Positions 34,101 to 47,248 of a stretch of 64,000 nucleotides of DNA are shown one piece after another (within the stretch, counting starts at the first letter, position 1; each line of letters opens with the position of its first letter). The stretch is taken from NCBI GenBank assembly GCA_027886175.1, contig JAJNNQ010000003.1, positions 23,787,501 to 23,851,500 on the forward strand. The letters are read 5' to 3'. This DNA is from Phylloscopus collybita. Taxonomy: Eukaryota; Chordata; Aves; Passeriformes; Phylloscopidae. The translations under genes and the position numbers were made by a program. The notes beneath the pieces were generated by a model. The model was not told the DNA's origin. It saw nothing but the letters and a program-made list of their open reading frames with translations, and made no database searches.

Positions 34101-37100
34101 CATGATCTTGTGCACTTCAGTGCGGAAAATTGGATAGTCCCTGCTTTCTGCTTCCTGGAACTTGTTTATTCAAGAGTGCTGTTTAAGTAAACACAGTGCA
34201 GCATCGTGGCCAGCTTCTGTTTTCTCCCTCCTCCTTGTGATCATCACTTGTTTACTTCAGCAGCATCACCTGAGGCCCCTGGGCAGCAGCCTGTGGCTCC
34301 TCTGCGGGCACGCGGAACTCATTAAACCAGTGCCAAAGGGTTTGGTCTGGTGGGGAAAACCTGGGGCCTGGGGACAGCAGGACAACTGAGTCCCCAGCCT
34401 GGGGCATGTCAGTGGTCATTGTGTGACCTGGGGGCAGAGGGGAGGGCGATTCTCCCCCTCTGCCTGCTGGCATTGGCAGCTGCAGGTGTGTGGTCACATC
34501 ACGGAGCTCAGCTGGGCTGGGCAGGGCTGGGAGAGCGGCTGGGAGAGGAACCACAGACTTTGGGATGCTGATATTTCATATTTCATCTGTTGGTTTAAAA
34601 AGGCAGGAGCCCTGGTGAATGCTGCAGTTGGCAGGGAAGAGCTCTAAGGAGCCGTGCCGTGGAGGTGAGGAGGGACCAGGCACGGGGCTGAGGCTCTAAC
34701 CACAGCATCCAGGATGGAGGGACTCCTCAAGCCTGATGCACATCATTCCCAACATAAATCCTCCCAGGAAGAAGCCCTGTGCTTTAAAGTCATGTCTTCC
34801 TATCTTTCCTCTGGAAAATGAGGATAATAACACCTGACCTGTCTTCTCTGAGTGTTGCTTAATATTTGAATACTGCTTTGATCCCGTGGAGTGCTGAGGA
34901 TTATTGCTTCATAATCCTTATAATTCTAATACTCCATGAGTGAAGTCATTCAAATAAAATTGGAAGGATCTTTTATGCTGACTCAGAACCAAAGCAGAAC
35001 CAAAATGTTGTATCTGTAGATAGTGGAAAAAATTAGGCTCAACCACAGAATACTTTGGGGTTTTGAGTCATCCAAAGTCTGTGGGCATCTTTCTTTATGG
35101 CAGTGAGCTTTAAATAAGTTCAGTACAGACAGGAAAGCCAGACAAAATGCAGAAGGAATTCCTAGGGTGCTAATTCCAATTCTCCAACATGGTGTTCACT
35201 ATGCCCAGATTTCTTTAAAGCTTCTTGCTATTTTCTGTATTTGGCAATCTCCATGGGCATGGGAAGGGAATAATGCAATTCCCACGAAAGTACTGATGCT
35301 ATTCTCTGAGCTAGGCATTGCATCTCAGCCCTGTCTCAGCTCAAATTTCACCTGAGGCATGTGGCCCTGAGCATGGGCCATGGGGTGTGAAGGTCTGGCT
35401 AGGAAGTTTTCATTTTGGTTCTTTCCCTGCACTCCTTTTTCTTCCCAAGAGTGCCTCTCTGAAATTTCTCAGTGTTTGTTTGTAGAGTGGTGGAGCCATT
35501 GGAGATGGGTCAGTGGGCAGAGCAAGGATATTTAGGATGGGTGATAGATGAACACCATTACAAAGCTATTACCACACAATGCATTGCTTAAATATCTTGA
35601 GGATATGAAGGGGTTTGCTAGGGAAGAAATGACTGTGTGAACAGATAGAAGATGAACAGATAGAAGACATTAGTGTGGGAGTGATCATGCTAAGGGCACA
35701 GTGCCAGGCTTGTGTGAGAGGGGGAGCAGGGGAGACCTCACCATTTGAGGGTAGATAACAATATTGTGTCTTCTTTCAGGCCTGATTTCTCATTGCTAAT
35801 CACCTTCTGTGCCTGAGATTTTATTATTGCTTAAGAGAGTGCTGCAGGGTCCCATAAAAACCTGCTCCTCAGTTTACAGCCCTGTGTGGCAGGGTGTGTG
35901 CCTGGGGTGTCCTGAGGGCATTGCTGGTTCTGGCGGCGATGGAGCAGAGGCAGCAAACGAGCCGCAGGGTCCTTCTTCCCTGGCTGAAATGTGTCAGACA
36001 CCTTCAGAAAGGACAAGAACCTTGCAGGGACGGAGGCATGGGCAGCTTCGAGGGCCAGCCAAGCACTGTCCCTGCAGGGCCACCTCGGACTGGCAGGTGA
36101 GAGCCTTCCAGGCCAGCTGGCTCCTGCTCTGCCACCCGACACCACGCGCTGCCTGTCGTCCCGCAGCCCCCGGGGCCTCGGAGCAATGACGCAGTGTTTT
36201 GCTTCTTAGTAAATGTCTTTTAAAACTGATGAATTCAAAAAGCACTTCAGATGACATTTAAAATTTAGAACCAGCTGACTGAGCTGTGAATAATGAATCT
36301 TGCCCAGTAGATGGATGGCCCGTTACTGTGCAATTCTCTCCCTCTCAGTCACTGTCAGCTGAAAAAATTTTCTCTTCCACCTAGTTTCCCTCCTCTCTTC
36401 CCTCCCTCACCCCCAGAAGACACAAGGCCTACTCAGAAATGCTTCATTTTGAAGAGCATGTGCAGAGAGGAACTTTCAAACCAATCACACCTAATCAGAG
36501 GTGCATTTCTCTCCTTCTCTTCAATCCTGACTTGAGGGTTGGTCATTTGTGACGCCACTCTTTAAACTGAGGCTTTCTCTGCCCATCCTCACCCACACTT
36601 TAGCCAGCAGTTGTCTCCCAGGTGCACAAGAGGGCAGCACAGCAGCCCCTGTCATCCCCTTGGTGCCAGGGTGCAGGACAGCAAGCAGGCAGCTCCCCCT
36701 TATCCCACAGCCTGGAAGCCAAATTAGAGGTGCCACTTTCAGTGCCCAGCAGGAGCCAATGTTTTGGGCAGCACGGGGTTGCTGTGATTGCTCTTGTGAT
36801 GGCTGCAGCACACCTGGGCCAGCTTTCCCTTCTGAGGATGGCACTCCTTGGCCATGGCAGCTCATGCCACACTGTCCCCGAGCCTCAGATGTGCCTCCTG
36901 CCACACCCCCAGCCTCTGCTGACCCTGAAAGAAGGTGTTTCTATCCGGGATGTCTGGCCCCTGCTCAGCAGCCTGAGTGCTTTACTCAGTTTAAGCATGT
37001 CCCTTGCTCAGGCCTTTAACCCTCTGCAGGCAGGGCAGGCACTGGCAGTGTCCCCTCCAGCTTTGCACAACTGCAGGCAACATCCAGCTGTCCCCCCAAG

Positions 37101-37376
37101 GAGCCCCCCCAAGCTGCCAGAGTGGGAGCAGAGCAAGGAGGGGTCCTTAGGGGAGGCTGCTCAGCATGTAGCAAGGGAGGGAGGACAGCATGAATCTGAA
37201 TTCTGGCATCTGGAGTTGAGCTGGGTCACAGGTGCCTCAGCACTAGGGACAGATCTAGATCCATGCCCTGTGTGCTGCAGGCTGCGCACGTGGGCAAAGG
37301 TGGATAATGAAGCAGGAGGCTCCATCAGATGGGAGCAGGGGATTAATTGGACTTTGGTTTTCTGCTTTCACCTGGG
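31172..37376. other. Long repeat-poor intergenic block
   Basis: About 6.2 kb without a recognised LTR, CR1 or exon. A GC-richer part lies at 35880-37300 and includes a 269-codon plus-strand ORF (36622-37431) that reads into the LTR at 37377. I judge that ORF non-coding because its C-terminus is LTR sequence and other frames overlap it at similar length. A short poly(T) lies near 32010-32028. Confidence 0.55.
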
Positions 37377-37825
37377 TGTCAGATTTTTGGGATTACCTAG
37401 AAACAGAGGCCAGACAGAATCAAGGGAATAAAAAGCAGTTCTATTTATTGAAGGGCCTCCAGGTACATTTTGGGCAGACAAAGCCCCCCAGGGGCTGCAC
37501 CCAAAAATGGATGACAGATCAGGGGTTTTCACACTGTTATAAGTTTGGTCCATTTGCATATTGGGGGTTAATCTCCTAATTACAGCTTCAGGTAATGAAG
37601 TTATTTACCCCAAGTTTGCTCCTCCCCAACTCACTTTTGCTTACCTCTCTTGGGGCCTGAGGCAGTGAGGTGTCCTTGATTCCCAGGCCTGGAGAGGAAT
37701 TGTTGTGTCTGACCAAAATGGAAAAGCAGCAGCTCACACTGTGTGTGGAGTTTATAGTTATACACTAAAGAATTGCAGGATTACAAATAAATAAAAAATA
37801 TTAAAGCTAAAATCCAAAGGCATCA
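37377..37825 (-). mobile_element. Solo LTR, family C copy 5
   Basis: The body (ACCTAGAAACAGAGGCCAGA onward) is closely similar to copy 1 at 2979-3428, including the ATATTGGGGGTTAAT and TTGGGGCCTGAGGCAG segments. The first bases are altered (TGTCAGATTTTTGGG in place of TGATGCCTTTTTGGG), while the end AAGGCATCA is intact. The flanks do not form a target duplication. Confidence 0.75.
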
Positions 37826-40800
37826 AGTACTAGCAGGGCTACATTTCTAGTCTGGAAAGGCTAAGGGCTGTCAGCTTGCTTTGGTTGCTGCATGTTTGAT
37901 CCCATTGTCTGGACAGGGTGTTGGAAAATCCTTGCAGCATACAGGAAGTCATGCTGCAGACTATATTTATTATAGTATTGGTTACTTTTTGCTTTCTCCA
38001 TTGTCAGATGGAATGGTTTTGTTCAGAGGAATTCTTGACATTGTGTTACATATTATCTCCCTGTGCTGTTGCCTTGTTCCAGAAGGAAGCTGTGGAAAGT
38101 GCAGATTTTGCAGATTTTGGTAATTGCCCTCAGATCTTTGATGTAAAGATTATTCCTAGAGGAAGATGTGCTTCATGGACATCAGCCTGGAGTGACCACT
38201 CAGACTGGAGCAAACCAGCAGGGCTGAAAGCTCTGCTCCTCTTTTGCTTTTAGGTGCCTGCCCTGACCTGCCCCCTCACATTTAATGCTGCACTGGTGAG
38301 GTTTGCATGTGAACACCAGGAAATTCCACCCAAGGACAGAGGAAGCAGCAGGGCCAAGCTGTCTGACACACAAGTCCAAGTAGGAAAGGTTGTGTGTGTT
38401 CCTGTTCTGCCTGTTGTTCTGACAAGTCTCTTCTCCAAGCTAGAACCCCCTTGGATCTATGCCTCCTTAAGCTTACTGTTTTGTTCATGCTCTTTCTCTT
38501 ATGTTTCTTGAGATATTTGTATGATTCAGTTAGAAACATCAGCAAGGAAAATAATGTGTTTTAAGAATGACTTTCAAACTGTATTCCTTGGCTGCTGAAT
38601 GGGTTCTTAAAATATTTTTTTCTTTCTCCTTTTGGGTTTCCAAGTGTTTTAACGCAGAGATTAGAGCCTCTTTCATGTGAGAAATGCTTCTCTGCTGTGA
38701 AAGCTTGCAGAATATTTGCTCTGAGCGGAGGTGAAGGAAGTGCCCTGTGTGGTCAGTGCTCCCTGGGAAGCTACTGCTCTGTAGTAGGGTGAACTTTTGG
38801 CTCTGTGCAGCACCAAGTAGCAGTCAGTGGCTGTGTTGCTTTGTATTCAAAAGGAAGGTAAGGGAATATTGCAAATGGTTGTTTACAAGTCTGGCTTTCA
38901 CATCAAGGAGCCAAGGTAAAAAGGGGATTTTATTATTATTTTCTGATAGTAAATGTTAACAAAGTGTCAAAACTGCCTCTCTGTAACTTCTTTGTATGCA
39001 AAGTAACTGCAGAAGCAGACTAGGGCATGGAAAATTGTCTTTTGAAACAGTAATTTGAAGCAGTAGTAAAGCAGCACTGACCACATCTGAACCTCAACCA
39101 TTCACACCCTGTAAACCTGAGCAAGTAATTAGTCTCTGCAGAATTACAGGAAGAGAGATAAACCTTAGGGAGAAAGCATATGGTGAGCTAGACTGTGCTT
39201 TCAGTGTGGTTACACCATTCAGCTGAGCTTGGAAATGCTCAGAGAGAAATATTTGCCCTTGAGAATGATATCACTAATCTGACACAGGCAAGAGTGTCTG
39301 GAATAGGGCCTGTGACTGATTGGAAATCTCTCAATAAAGATGAGGGAGAAGGAGAGTTGCAAATCATGGGATTGTTCCACATAAAATAACGTTTTATTTT
39401 TTAAATGAAAGTTAGGAAAACTCAGCTGTGACTTTGAAGCTGGGAAATGGCTTAGTGGTAGGTATTGGATTGCTAATGAGCTATGAACTTTACTGAACGC
39501 AATATATTGATTAAGGTGGTATTTTCCTAATCTTGTTCTTAACACTTATTTACCCTTCCTTAAACTTAGGAGAAAGTATTGCTGTAGATACGTGTTTATT
39601 GGCCCTCAAAGTAGCTACACCTTCCTCCTAGCCAACTCTCTCTGTACTCACACCCAGTAAAAACACGTTCCATGGTGCAGGCAGGTGTGTAAAGCAAGCT
39701 GGTGTTGGGGAGGAGCCTCGGGTCTGGACCTATGCACTGGGGTTACAGCCAAATAAATCAGTACTCTGTGCACATCTCCCAGAGCACTGCAGCATGGAAC
39801 TGAAATGAAATTTATTGCCCCTGCCTGTGGAACGGGCAGAGCTTGTCTGCCCCAAAGCTTGCAGGTGCAGATGGGGTGACTCTGCTTACCAGTACCCTAA
39901 AGGTGTTGCAGCACAATGTGGGAATTGCATTGTACTCAAGCATTAATTGCTAGGGCCTCAGAAGTATGAGTAAGAAAATGCTTTCCCCTGGCTAAACAGG
40001 CTGCTCTGCTGGCTTGGTCTTAACCAGCAATGCCAACAGAGCACACAGGCCCATGTGCTGCAGTCCTTAGCTCAGTGCTGCTCTGTGAGATCAGGCCTCT
40101 TTCATGGGGCTTCTTTATTCCATTTGTGCTGGAAATACCGAACAACAGTCTCCTAATGTTAACATAGAAATTTTCTTTTCATCTTTTCTAAAATACAGAA
40201 AAAGCAAAGGAGAAAAGACAGATGTTAACTAAAGATCATTCCCAAGATACTGGTTTAGCTCTTAGGGCTACAGTTCTTTTGGATAAATTGACTCCTCTTT
40301 GCAGTTCTTTTAGGGTTTTGAGGTTTTCTTTTTTAAAAATTTTATTTCAGGGGTTTTTTTTCCTCTTTCTTTCCCCTAAAAGGTACTTATTCCCTGGTTA
40401 CAAAGCCTTTCCTAAGTCCTTACCTCACAGCTCAAAGGAGGAAACAGGGGCAGGGGGAGGAATCAATGTCTGACTCTGCTCAGGCCTAACACTCACACCT
40501 GGATGTTTTGCAGTATTACTTGTTTTATTTTACAGTTGCCTTTTTTTTTTTCCTTCCACTGGGAAAATGTTCATAGCAAAAACCTTTATTGCAACATCAC
40601 ATGTTCTGGAAACATGATTAATAAAGAGCTTTCAGGAATTGAATTATCAAGGAAGAAATTGCTTGTATTGATTTACTCTCTCTCTGTATATATATGTGAG
40701 AAAACTTTTCTTGTGACATGGTTTCTCCTCTCCCCACAATTCCTGGCAGCAAGGAGAAAGCAAATTTCTACCAGATGGTATGGAGGCAGTTCAGACTCTG

Positions 40801-43012
40801 TGCTGTGGAGGTGATGGCACAGGTGTGGGGCTGGGCCAAACCACCAAGGGGCTCACTGATAAAAGCCAGTCTATTGCAAATTCTGGCCAGGAACCAGGAA
40901 CTGACTCCTCCTTGGGCTGCTACTGACACTGTAATTACTAAAACCAGTTTTGGAGTATATTCTGTTGCTGACAACTGTGCAACAGCAGTACAGTCTCTAA
41001 ACCATGTGAATAATGGGCATTGAGAGCTTTCCTGAAAACCTTTAAAAGTAAAACTGTGATCAGAAAGAAAGTTTTCTTTTATTCAGTTGCCTTCCCTGGG
41101 AGTGACTGTGGGATCCTGTTACACTGTGAATAGCAGAGTATGAACTGAGGGAGAGCTGCTCAGCAGCACAGGTCTGTAGCTTGCCAAACCCAGGCTGGAC
41201 CCACTCAAACTTGCCCTCCTCTCAGGGACTGTGAGGCTGGCCTTGGCCTCACAGGGAGAGCTGCTGCAAGCAGAGAATGTTTGCTGTGCAGTTTTGCAGA
41301 ACTGATCCCTTGAAGGATCTTCTACTTCACTTGTTTCATAGGGGAGCAGTGTCAGAACTCAAGCTAAATATACAGGGCTGTTTTCTGGACATGCTTGAAT
41401 TTTCACTGATTGTTTGTCTGCATGCAGTCCTGTGTGATGATTTAAACTTCACGTGGCAAATGGAGGATGTAAATATTCATCTTGCTTCAAAACCAAACCA
41501 TAAAAATAAGATAATCTGGTTCATCCTATAGCTCGTGCTAAAATGAGCCATAAGCATATATGTGACTTTACAGGGGTCATTACTGAAATTCCTGCTGGTA
41601 ATAGGTTTGAGAAAATCCCTTCCAAGGGAAATAAGCCAAATAGCTTTGCTCTATCATCACTCCTACAGAGGCAGCCACTGGGTCCCAGCAGGGCTGTCAG
41701 CATCGACCAATCTGTGTTTTGAGTGAGGCACCAGGAAGCACAGTGTTCTGGGCCAGTATTTCAGGAAAACATATGGCAGTGTCTGCTGCTCATGAAAGGC
41801 AATGGTTTAGTCAAGCACTCAATCAGGACTTCTCCACTGCACAGACTGAGGGGGATTCAGTCTTCCCCACACTGGATTCTGGTGCAAAGCTGTTTTGCAT
41901 CCTCGACAGTAGCCCTGGTAGAAACCTGTTTGCAGCTAAGCCATGCAGGATCTGCATTCCTGAGCATCAGCATGGAAGTCTTCAGGCTAAAAACACCCAA
42001 GTCCGCCAGCCAGCCTCAGGAACAGATAAGTGAGTTTTTTCATACAAGGAAACAACTAAACAGTGCCTTCTGTTGTAAGCTGTTGTAAGCTGCTTTGGTG
42101 TTGTAACACATCCCATTGGATGGAGTTACTAGAGGGTAAGCACTGTTGTTCCTGATATCCTGTTAGGATGAGGAACGGGCTCTTCCCACTGCTCTGTCTT
42201 TACTGTTCAAACTGGCGTTGAAGTTGGTTTTGGTCTGCCTGCCCAAACTTTGGACACTGCTGCCTCATTGCTGTTGCCCTGAATACACTGAGCTAGTTTA
42301 TAATGGAGTGTTGAATTAGCAGTTGCAAATGGACCTCTATGCTTGTAGACTAAATTTAAAAGTATATTAGTTACACTAGCTATACAAGTTCTCCTGTGAT
42401 ACAGTCATGTTCCTCTGCTTGACAGGATAAATAATTTAGTCTTCTGAGAATCTCTTGATTGTATTCTTTTGCTAAAACTGGCATTAATGGTGAGACTTCT
42501 AGGGACAGAGCATTCTGACTTCTTTGATATCCTCAGCAGTTTGGGCATCAGGTGACTCTAGGACAGCAGGAACTCTACAATTAAGCACCTACCACAGTGC
42601 TATCTAGTCTAGTAATTTTTCTGTCATTTGGGACCCAGTAGTAAAGCAGATTTCCCCTTCACTGTAGAATGACTTTGCTATGCAAGGTTATTATTTTCTT
42701 CCTTTCATTTCAAATGAGGTTTGTGTTTTTTCCAGTCTATAACCAAAGTAGCAGCACAGTGTCAGCTGTAGGTGAGATTATAAGCAAGAATTGCCAAAGC
42801 ATACAATGTATGGATATCCACACAGGCAGATGTTGCATGGGGGTTCTCATCATTAAAGTACTGTATTAGTAGCTTCCATTATGTTGCTCTCCTGTGGTGC
42901 AGCATTCTGGATCAGAAGAGATCTGCTATTTCACATGCACTCCAGCTGTTCCCTTCACCCACCACAGTCAAACCTCATATTTTCTTATTTTTAATGACTT
43001 ATGTGTGTGGAA
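37826..43012. other. Long repeat-poor intergenic block
   Basis: About 5.2 kb of unique, AT-leaning sequence. Only short ORFs overlapping on both strands; no element recognised. Confidence 0.55.
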
Positions 43013-43173
43013 AGCAAAAAAACCAAACAAACAAAAAACAAAAACAAAAACAAAAACAAAAACAAACAAACAAAAACAAAAACCACAAAACCCAAAACAA
43101 AACAAAACAAACAAAAAACCAAAAAAACCCCAAAACAAAACAAACAAAACAAACAAACAAACAAAAAAAACCA
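43013..43173. repeat. (CAAAA)n/(CAAA)n A-rich tract
   Basis: About 160 bases of mixed CAAAA, CAAA and CAAAAA units. All reading frames through it give Lys/Asn/Gln/Thr or Phe/Cys/Leu/Val-rich artefact peptides. The same type of tract lies at 62634-62828. Confidence 0.95.
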
Positions 43174-43912
43174 AACAGAGGAGGATGATTAGATTGTTTC
43201 CTGCATGAAAAAGCCGAGTGAGATTACTGAGGGCCTAAGAGAGTTTTTCCCAGCTATGTAAAATGCAGAGCTGTAAGGCTGGCTCATTTCCTTGACCACT
43301 GTCTGGACAGACCAACACCAGGGTGGTTGCCTTTGTCCCTGGTGCTTTTGTTTCTGAGAGCACTGTTTTCTAGTCTCCTTTTGTTCTTGCTCTGCTGTGT
43401 TCTGGGCTCTTTGTTATTCTGTTTTGATTTTGGTTTTGCTGGCCATCAGGGATATTTCCCATCTCCTTATGTCTCATCTTAAACTACATGTGGTTCAGAA
43501 CTCTGACTGACGGCCCCAGGATGCCTGGTTGTGGCTTTGATGCATGTCATAGTCCAGGAAACTGACATCCCAAAACAAATCACTGTACAACCTGACAGAA
43601 CTCTCATATTTGTGATGAAAAGCTGTGCCCAGAGAAGTCAAAGCAACACTGAGAACAGTGTCCCTTCCTCAGGATCACAGGACAGCACAAACTGCCTGTG
43701 TGTGCAGCTCCTGTGGCAGTGGCACACCTGCAGCTTTTGTACCACGTCTCCTGCCAGCATGATGCCTGCTGCATCCAGCACAGCCCTCCCAGAACAGGGG
43801 TAGATCACTCCTGTAGAATGCCCCGTGGGTGGGGGTGATCTGTGGGTGTCACACTGATGTTCAGAACGGTCCTGGTGGTATTTGGATCCTCTCAGCCTGC
43901 ACTGTAGCTGAG
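43174..43912. other. Intergenic, nothing recognised
   Basis: Sequence between the A-rich tract and the family B LTR fragment, with chance ORFs only. Confidence 0.55.
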
Positions 43913-44462
43913 TGTACTCATTTGAAAACCAAGCAGTGGGAGATTCCAAGTCAGTACAATTTGATAGGAAAATAAAAATAAAGGCAGAAAACATTGGCTT
44001 AAACTGAGAGTCAGGATACAACCTGGCACCCTGTTAGTCAGGGGTTTGGCAGCAGTCCCATTAAATGGTGGTTGCAGTTCTGTTGGAGTGACAGATGTGG
44101 TTCTGTTGAAGCAATGATCCTGCAGAAGGGTCTGGTCTTCCTCTAAAGGACCAGTGGTGGTCATGTAGTTCTTGTCCCCTGGGAATACAGTAGGTAGAGC
44201 TGCCCATGGTGTTCCAAAGACTATATCCTGGTAGGAATGTTTGGTTCCTCCCCCTGGGTGGAGCATCTCACAATGGGATGATGTCATTTTATGAGCCATG
44301 CAGTGAGACTTGACGGCCCATTAACAGAAGATATCCCCTGGAGGGAGTTATCAGGGGTGAGTCATGGAAGAGACAAAGAACACTGCCCCACCTGGTTTTA
44401 ACAGTTTAAGAGGATGGTGGTAGATTACAGACTTTTGGTTACATCTTACATTGTAACCTACA
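43913..44462. mobile_element. LTR fragment, family B copy 2
   Basis: The segment aligns with the element at 2171-2693. It shares CAACCTGGCACCCTGTTAGT, then a GTGACAGATGTGGTTCTGTT motif, GGTAGGAATG and a terminal TTACATTGTAACCTA. No target duplication was found and both ends are approximate. Confidence 0.6.
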
Positions 44463-45443
44463 ACCCTGAGGCAGGGACTTGCAGAGAAGGACTCCTGCTT
44501 TGTTTTGAAAGCCTGCTCCATCATCTCCAAAAAGTGACATAACCATGGCACAGACCTGACCACCGAGCTGGTCCTGGTGCTTCACGTGCCTTGTGACATC
44601 GAGTAGTTGCACGGCAATTTGCAGAAAGCTTGATGAGAATAACACAAATTCTGGCCTCTGCAGAAGAATATCCCAACTCCTGGCATGCAACCAACACAGC
44701 ACATAAGCTTTTGTTTTCTCTTCCTTTGAATCATCTTTCTGCTTCAAATCATCTTCAGGGAAAAAAGAAAGGATTTAAAACCTCAGTATCAAAGTCATAT
44801 ACCCAGTGGTCATAAAGAACTGCAGAACAAACAAGATTAGTCTCGTAGCAGAGTTGAGAGAAGGAAGTGCGTGCTGTTGCTTGTCCTACTCCTCTGATGG
44901 AGCAGGGCCTGGGAAAGTGGCCCTGAGCTGGTGTAGGTTAATCAGAGTGGCATTTTAAGGTCCCTACCCCCTAGGTATACCTAAAGAGCTTTTACAACAT
45001 TAGTTGCTTCTGTACTGCTTCAATCCCTTCTGCAAGAGACTCAATCCAACCCCTGCAGTATCTTTGGGAAAGAGAGATGGGTTGAAGCTCTGGTGGTTTG
45101 ATAGTGGACCACCAGTACTTAAAATCTAAGAACTCTGTATTAGTCTGGAGGCCTTTATAGCTCTGCTGAACTACCACTGGTCTAAAATGTTGCCAGAACA
45201 CATTATTTGTCTCTGGAAGCCATTTGTTTTCATTGACTGCACAAAAGTAAAACAAGCCCAGGGTTACAAACAGCTCAGTCTGTGCTGGGGCTGTAATTCT
45301 GCTGCACTGGTAAAGGCCATCATCTCTTACAAGTGCCACTGTCACTGACATAGCACAGTAGCTCAGGTAGCTTCTCCAGGGTGGTGGCACAGCATAGGTG
45401 CTTGTGTTGCTGATTTTAGGAGCTCCTTAAACACTGACAGAGG

Positions 45444-45634
45444 AACTCTTTTACAGTGAGGATGATTAAATCCTGAAGTGAGATTGCCCAGAGAGGTTGT
45501 AGAGTCTCCAGCTTCAAATATTCAAAACCTGACTGGCCACAGTCCTGAGGAACCTGCTCTTATTGACCCTGCTTTGAGCAGGGCATTGGACCAGATGATC
45601 TCCAGAGGTGCCTTCCAACCTCAGCCCTTCAGCG
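45444..45634 (+). mobile_element. CR1 LINE fragment, 3' end
   Basis: The segment contains GCCCAGAGAGGTTGTAGAGT and, further on, CCAGATGATCTCCAGAGGTG with CCTTCCAACCTCAGCC, the characteristic 3' end of avian CR1. It is 5' truncated, as usual for this LINE. The 63-codon ORF inside it is not a gene. Confidence 0.88.
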
Positions 45635-46115
45635 GTTCCCTGAAAAGAGGTTCTGTGCTGGCACAGTAGTTTGAGCACTGTCTTTAGCACAACAACAGAA
45701 CTCCACTCTGTTCCTATTCCAAGAGGCCTATCAGCAATCTGACTTTAAAATCTGCATTTCCTGGCTTATGAGATCACCCGTGGAGGTAGATTCTCATTTC
45801 CTGAAATGATAAGAGCCCAACAGATAAGCAAAGGGCAAAAGCTCACTCAATCTGTTACTTATATAAGCACATAAATATAACAGTCACTTTTCTTAGCATC
45901 AGGTACTTACTCTGTAATTGGTATCACTTAATGTAAAGCGTTGCTCTCGATTTAAAGGCTGATGTAATTGCAGTTTTGCAGACTGTGGTAGCATACCAAT
46001 GCAGTCACTTCTGTGCAAAGTAAAGCACTTAGTGTGCTGTTCATGATATGTCAGTGTAAGACTCAGATGTCACAGAAATAGGACCAGATTTTGGATGTAG
46101 ACGGCTGGTTTAATA

Positions 46116-46139
46116 CATCATCATCATCATCATCATCAC

Positions 46140-46170
<31 letters not shown>

Positions 46171-46171
46171 T
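46116..46171. repeat. Compound (ATC)n(ATT)n microsatellite
   Basis: About eight CAT/ATC units run directly into about ten ATT units. Confidence 0.96.
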
Positions 46172-46810
46172 TCTACATGAATTACAGGTTTTGTTTCAGA
46201 TACAGCAATTGTTGTAGTATTAACCCAACTACCTAAATTTTCATATAGGATAAGTAGAAAATTCTCAATATAAAGAGAACCTCTTCAGAGAGTGGGATGC
46301 AGAAGGGTTTCAAACTAATTAATGCATTTGGCAAAATCATGACTGCAAGGTGCATGTGTCAGGTGCTTGAGCCAGCACTTTAGCTCCAGTTGCTGCTCCT
46401 GGCAGCTTGCAGTGCTCTTCTGTTTCACATAGGTGCATTCAAATCTCATCTTTTTCTACTTTGTACTGAGGAGTGGCGTTTCCATTTCTAGAGTGTGGGG
46501 AGAGGAAAGAAATTGCTGTATTCATGGTAAACACTCAGCAGAAGAGTGAAAGCCCCTGCTTGGAAATGCAGGTGAGGTCCTCATGAGAGCTGTCCTTTGA
46601 GAACTCTCCACAGAAAAGCTAATCTGCTCTGGTCTCAATATTAATGTGGTCAGTTTTAGTAAACAAAGTAGGCTTTCATCTGCAGTGAGATCTCAACCAA
46701 AAGGCTCTCGCTAGTGCTTATAACAGTAATATTTGGAACCTCACAGTTGGTTCAGTGCCAGGACAGGACATTTCCCTTCCCTGGAATTGCTTCACCATTT
46801 CTCATTTACT

Positions 46811-47248
46811 CAGGTTTACTCTTGGCTCCCTAGAACAGATGTTAGACAAGATTAAGAGAATAAAAGCAGGTATTTATTAAAGGCCTTCAACAGATACACC
46901 TCGGGCAGTCAAAAGCCTCCAAAAGCCTCACCCAAAACGGACAATGGTCATGAGTTTCTCATACAGAAATCAGTTTGGTCCATTTACATATTGGGGGTTA
47001 ATTCTCCAATTACGGCTTCAGGTAATGAAGTCATATTGCCCCAGTTTGCCTCCCCCCCCCAGCTCACTTTTGTTTATACTTTCAGGGCCTGAAGCAGTGA
47101 AGTGTCCTTGGGCTTCAGGCCTAGAGAGGAATTGTTTTGTCTGACCAAAGCATGAAGGCAGTAGCTAACACTCTATATAGAGTTTTAACTTACACACTAA
47201 AGCAGTATAGGATTTGAAAAATATAAAAGCTAAAATCCTAAGGCATCA
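46811..47248 (-). mobile_element. LTR, family C copy 6
   Basis: The body (ACAAGATTAAGAGAATAAAA, then the TTTACATATTGGGGGTTAAT stretch) and the end CTAAGGCATCA match family C. The 5' edge is degraded (TTTACTCTTGGCTCCC where TGATGCC... is expected), so the start is approximate. No target duplication was seen. Confidence 0.7.

Larger units (their letters stand above)
44463..46810. other. Intergenic with a CR1 fragment and a microsatellite
   Basis: Apart from the CR1 3' end and the (ATC)n(ATT)n tract, nothing was recognised. The 132-codon minus ORF at 44992-45390 has no visible domain. Confidence 0.5.

Noticed and set aside
36622..37431. 269-codon plus-strand ORF, the longest in the window
   Set aside because: Its last part is translated from the family C LTR flank, other frames in the same GC-rich stretch are also open for 90-156 codons, and no domain or splice-bounded structure is visible.
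42894..43208. Lys/Asn/Gln-rich and Phe/Cys-rich ORFs
   Set aside because: They are translations of the (CAAAA)n tract.
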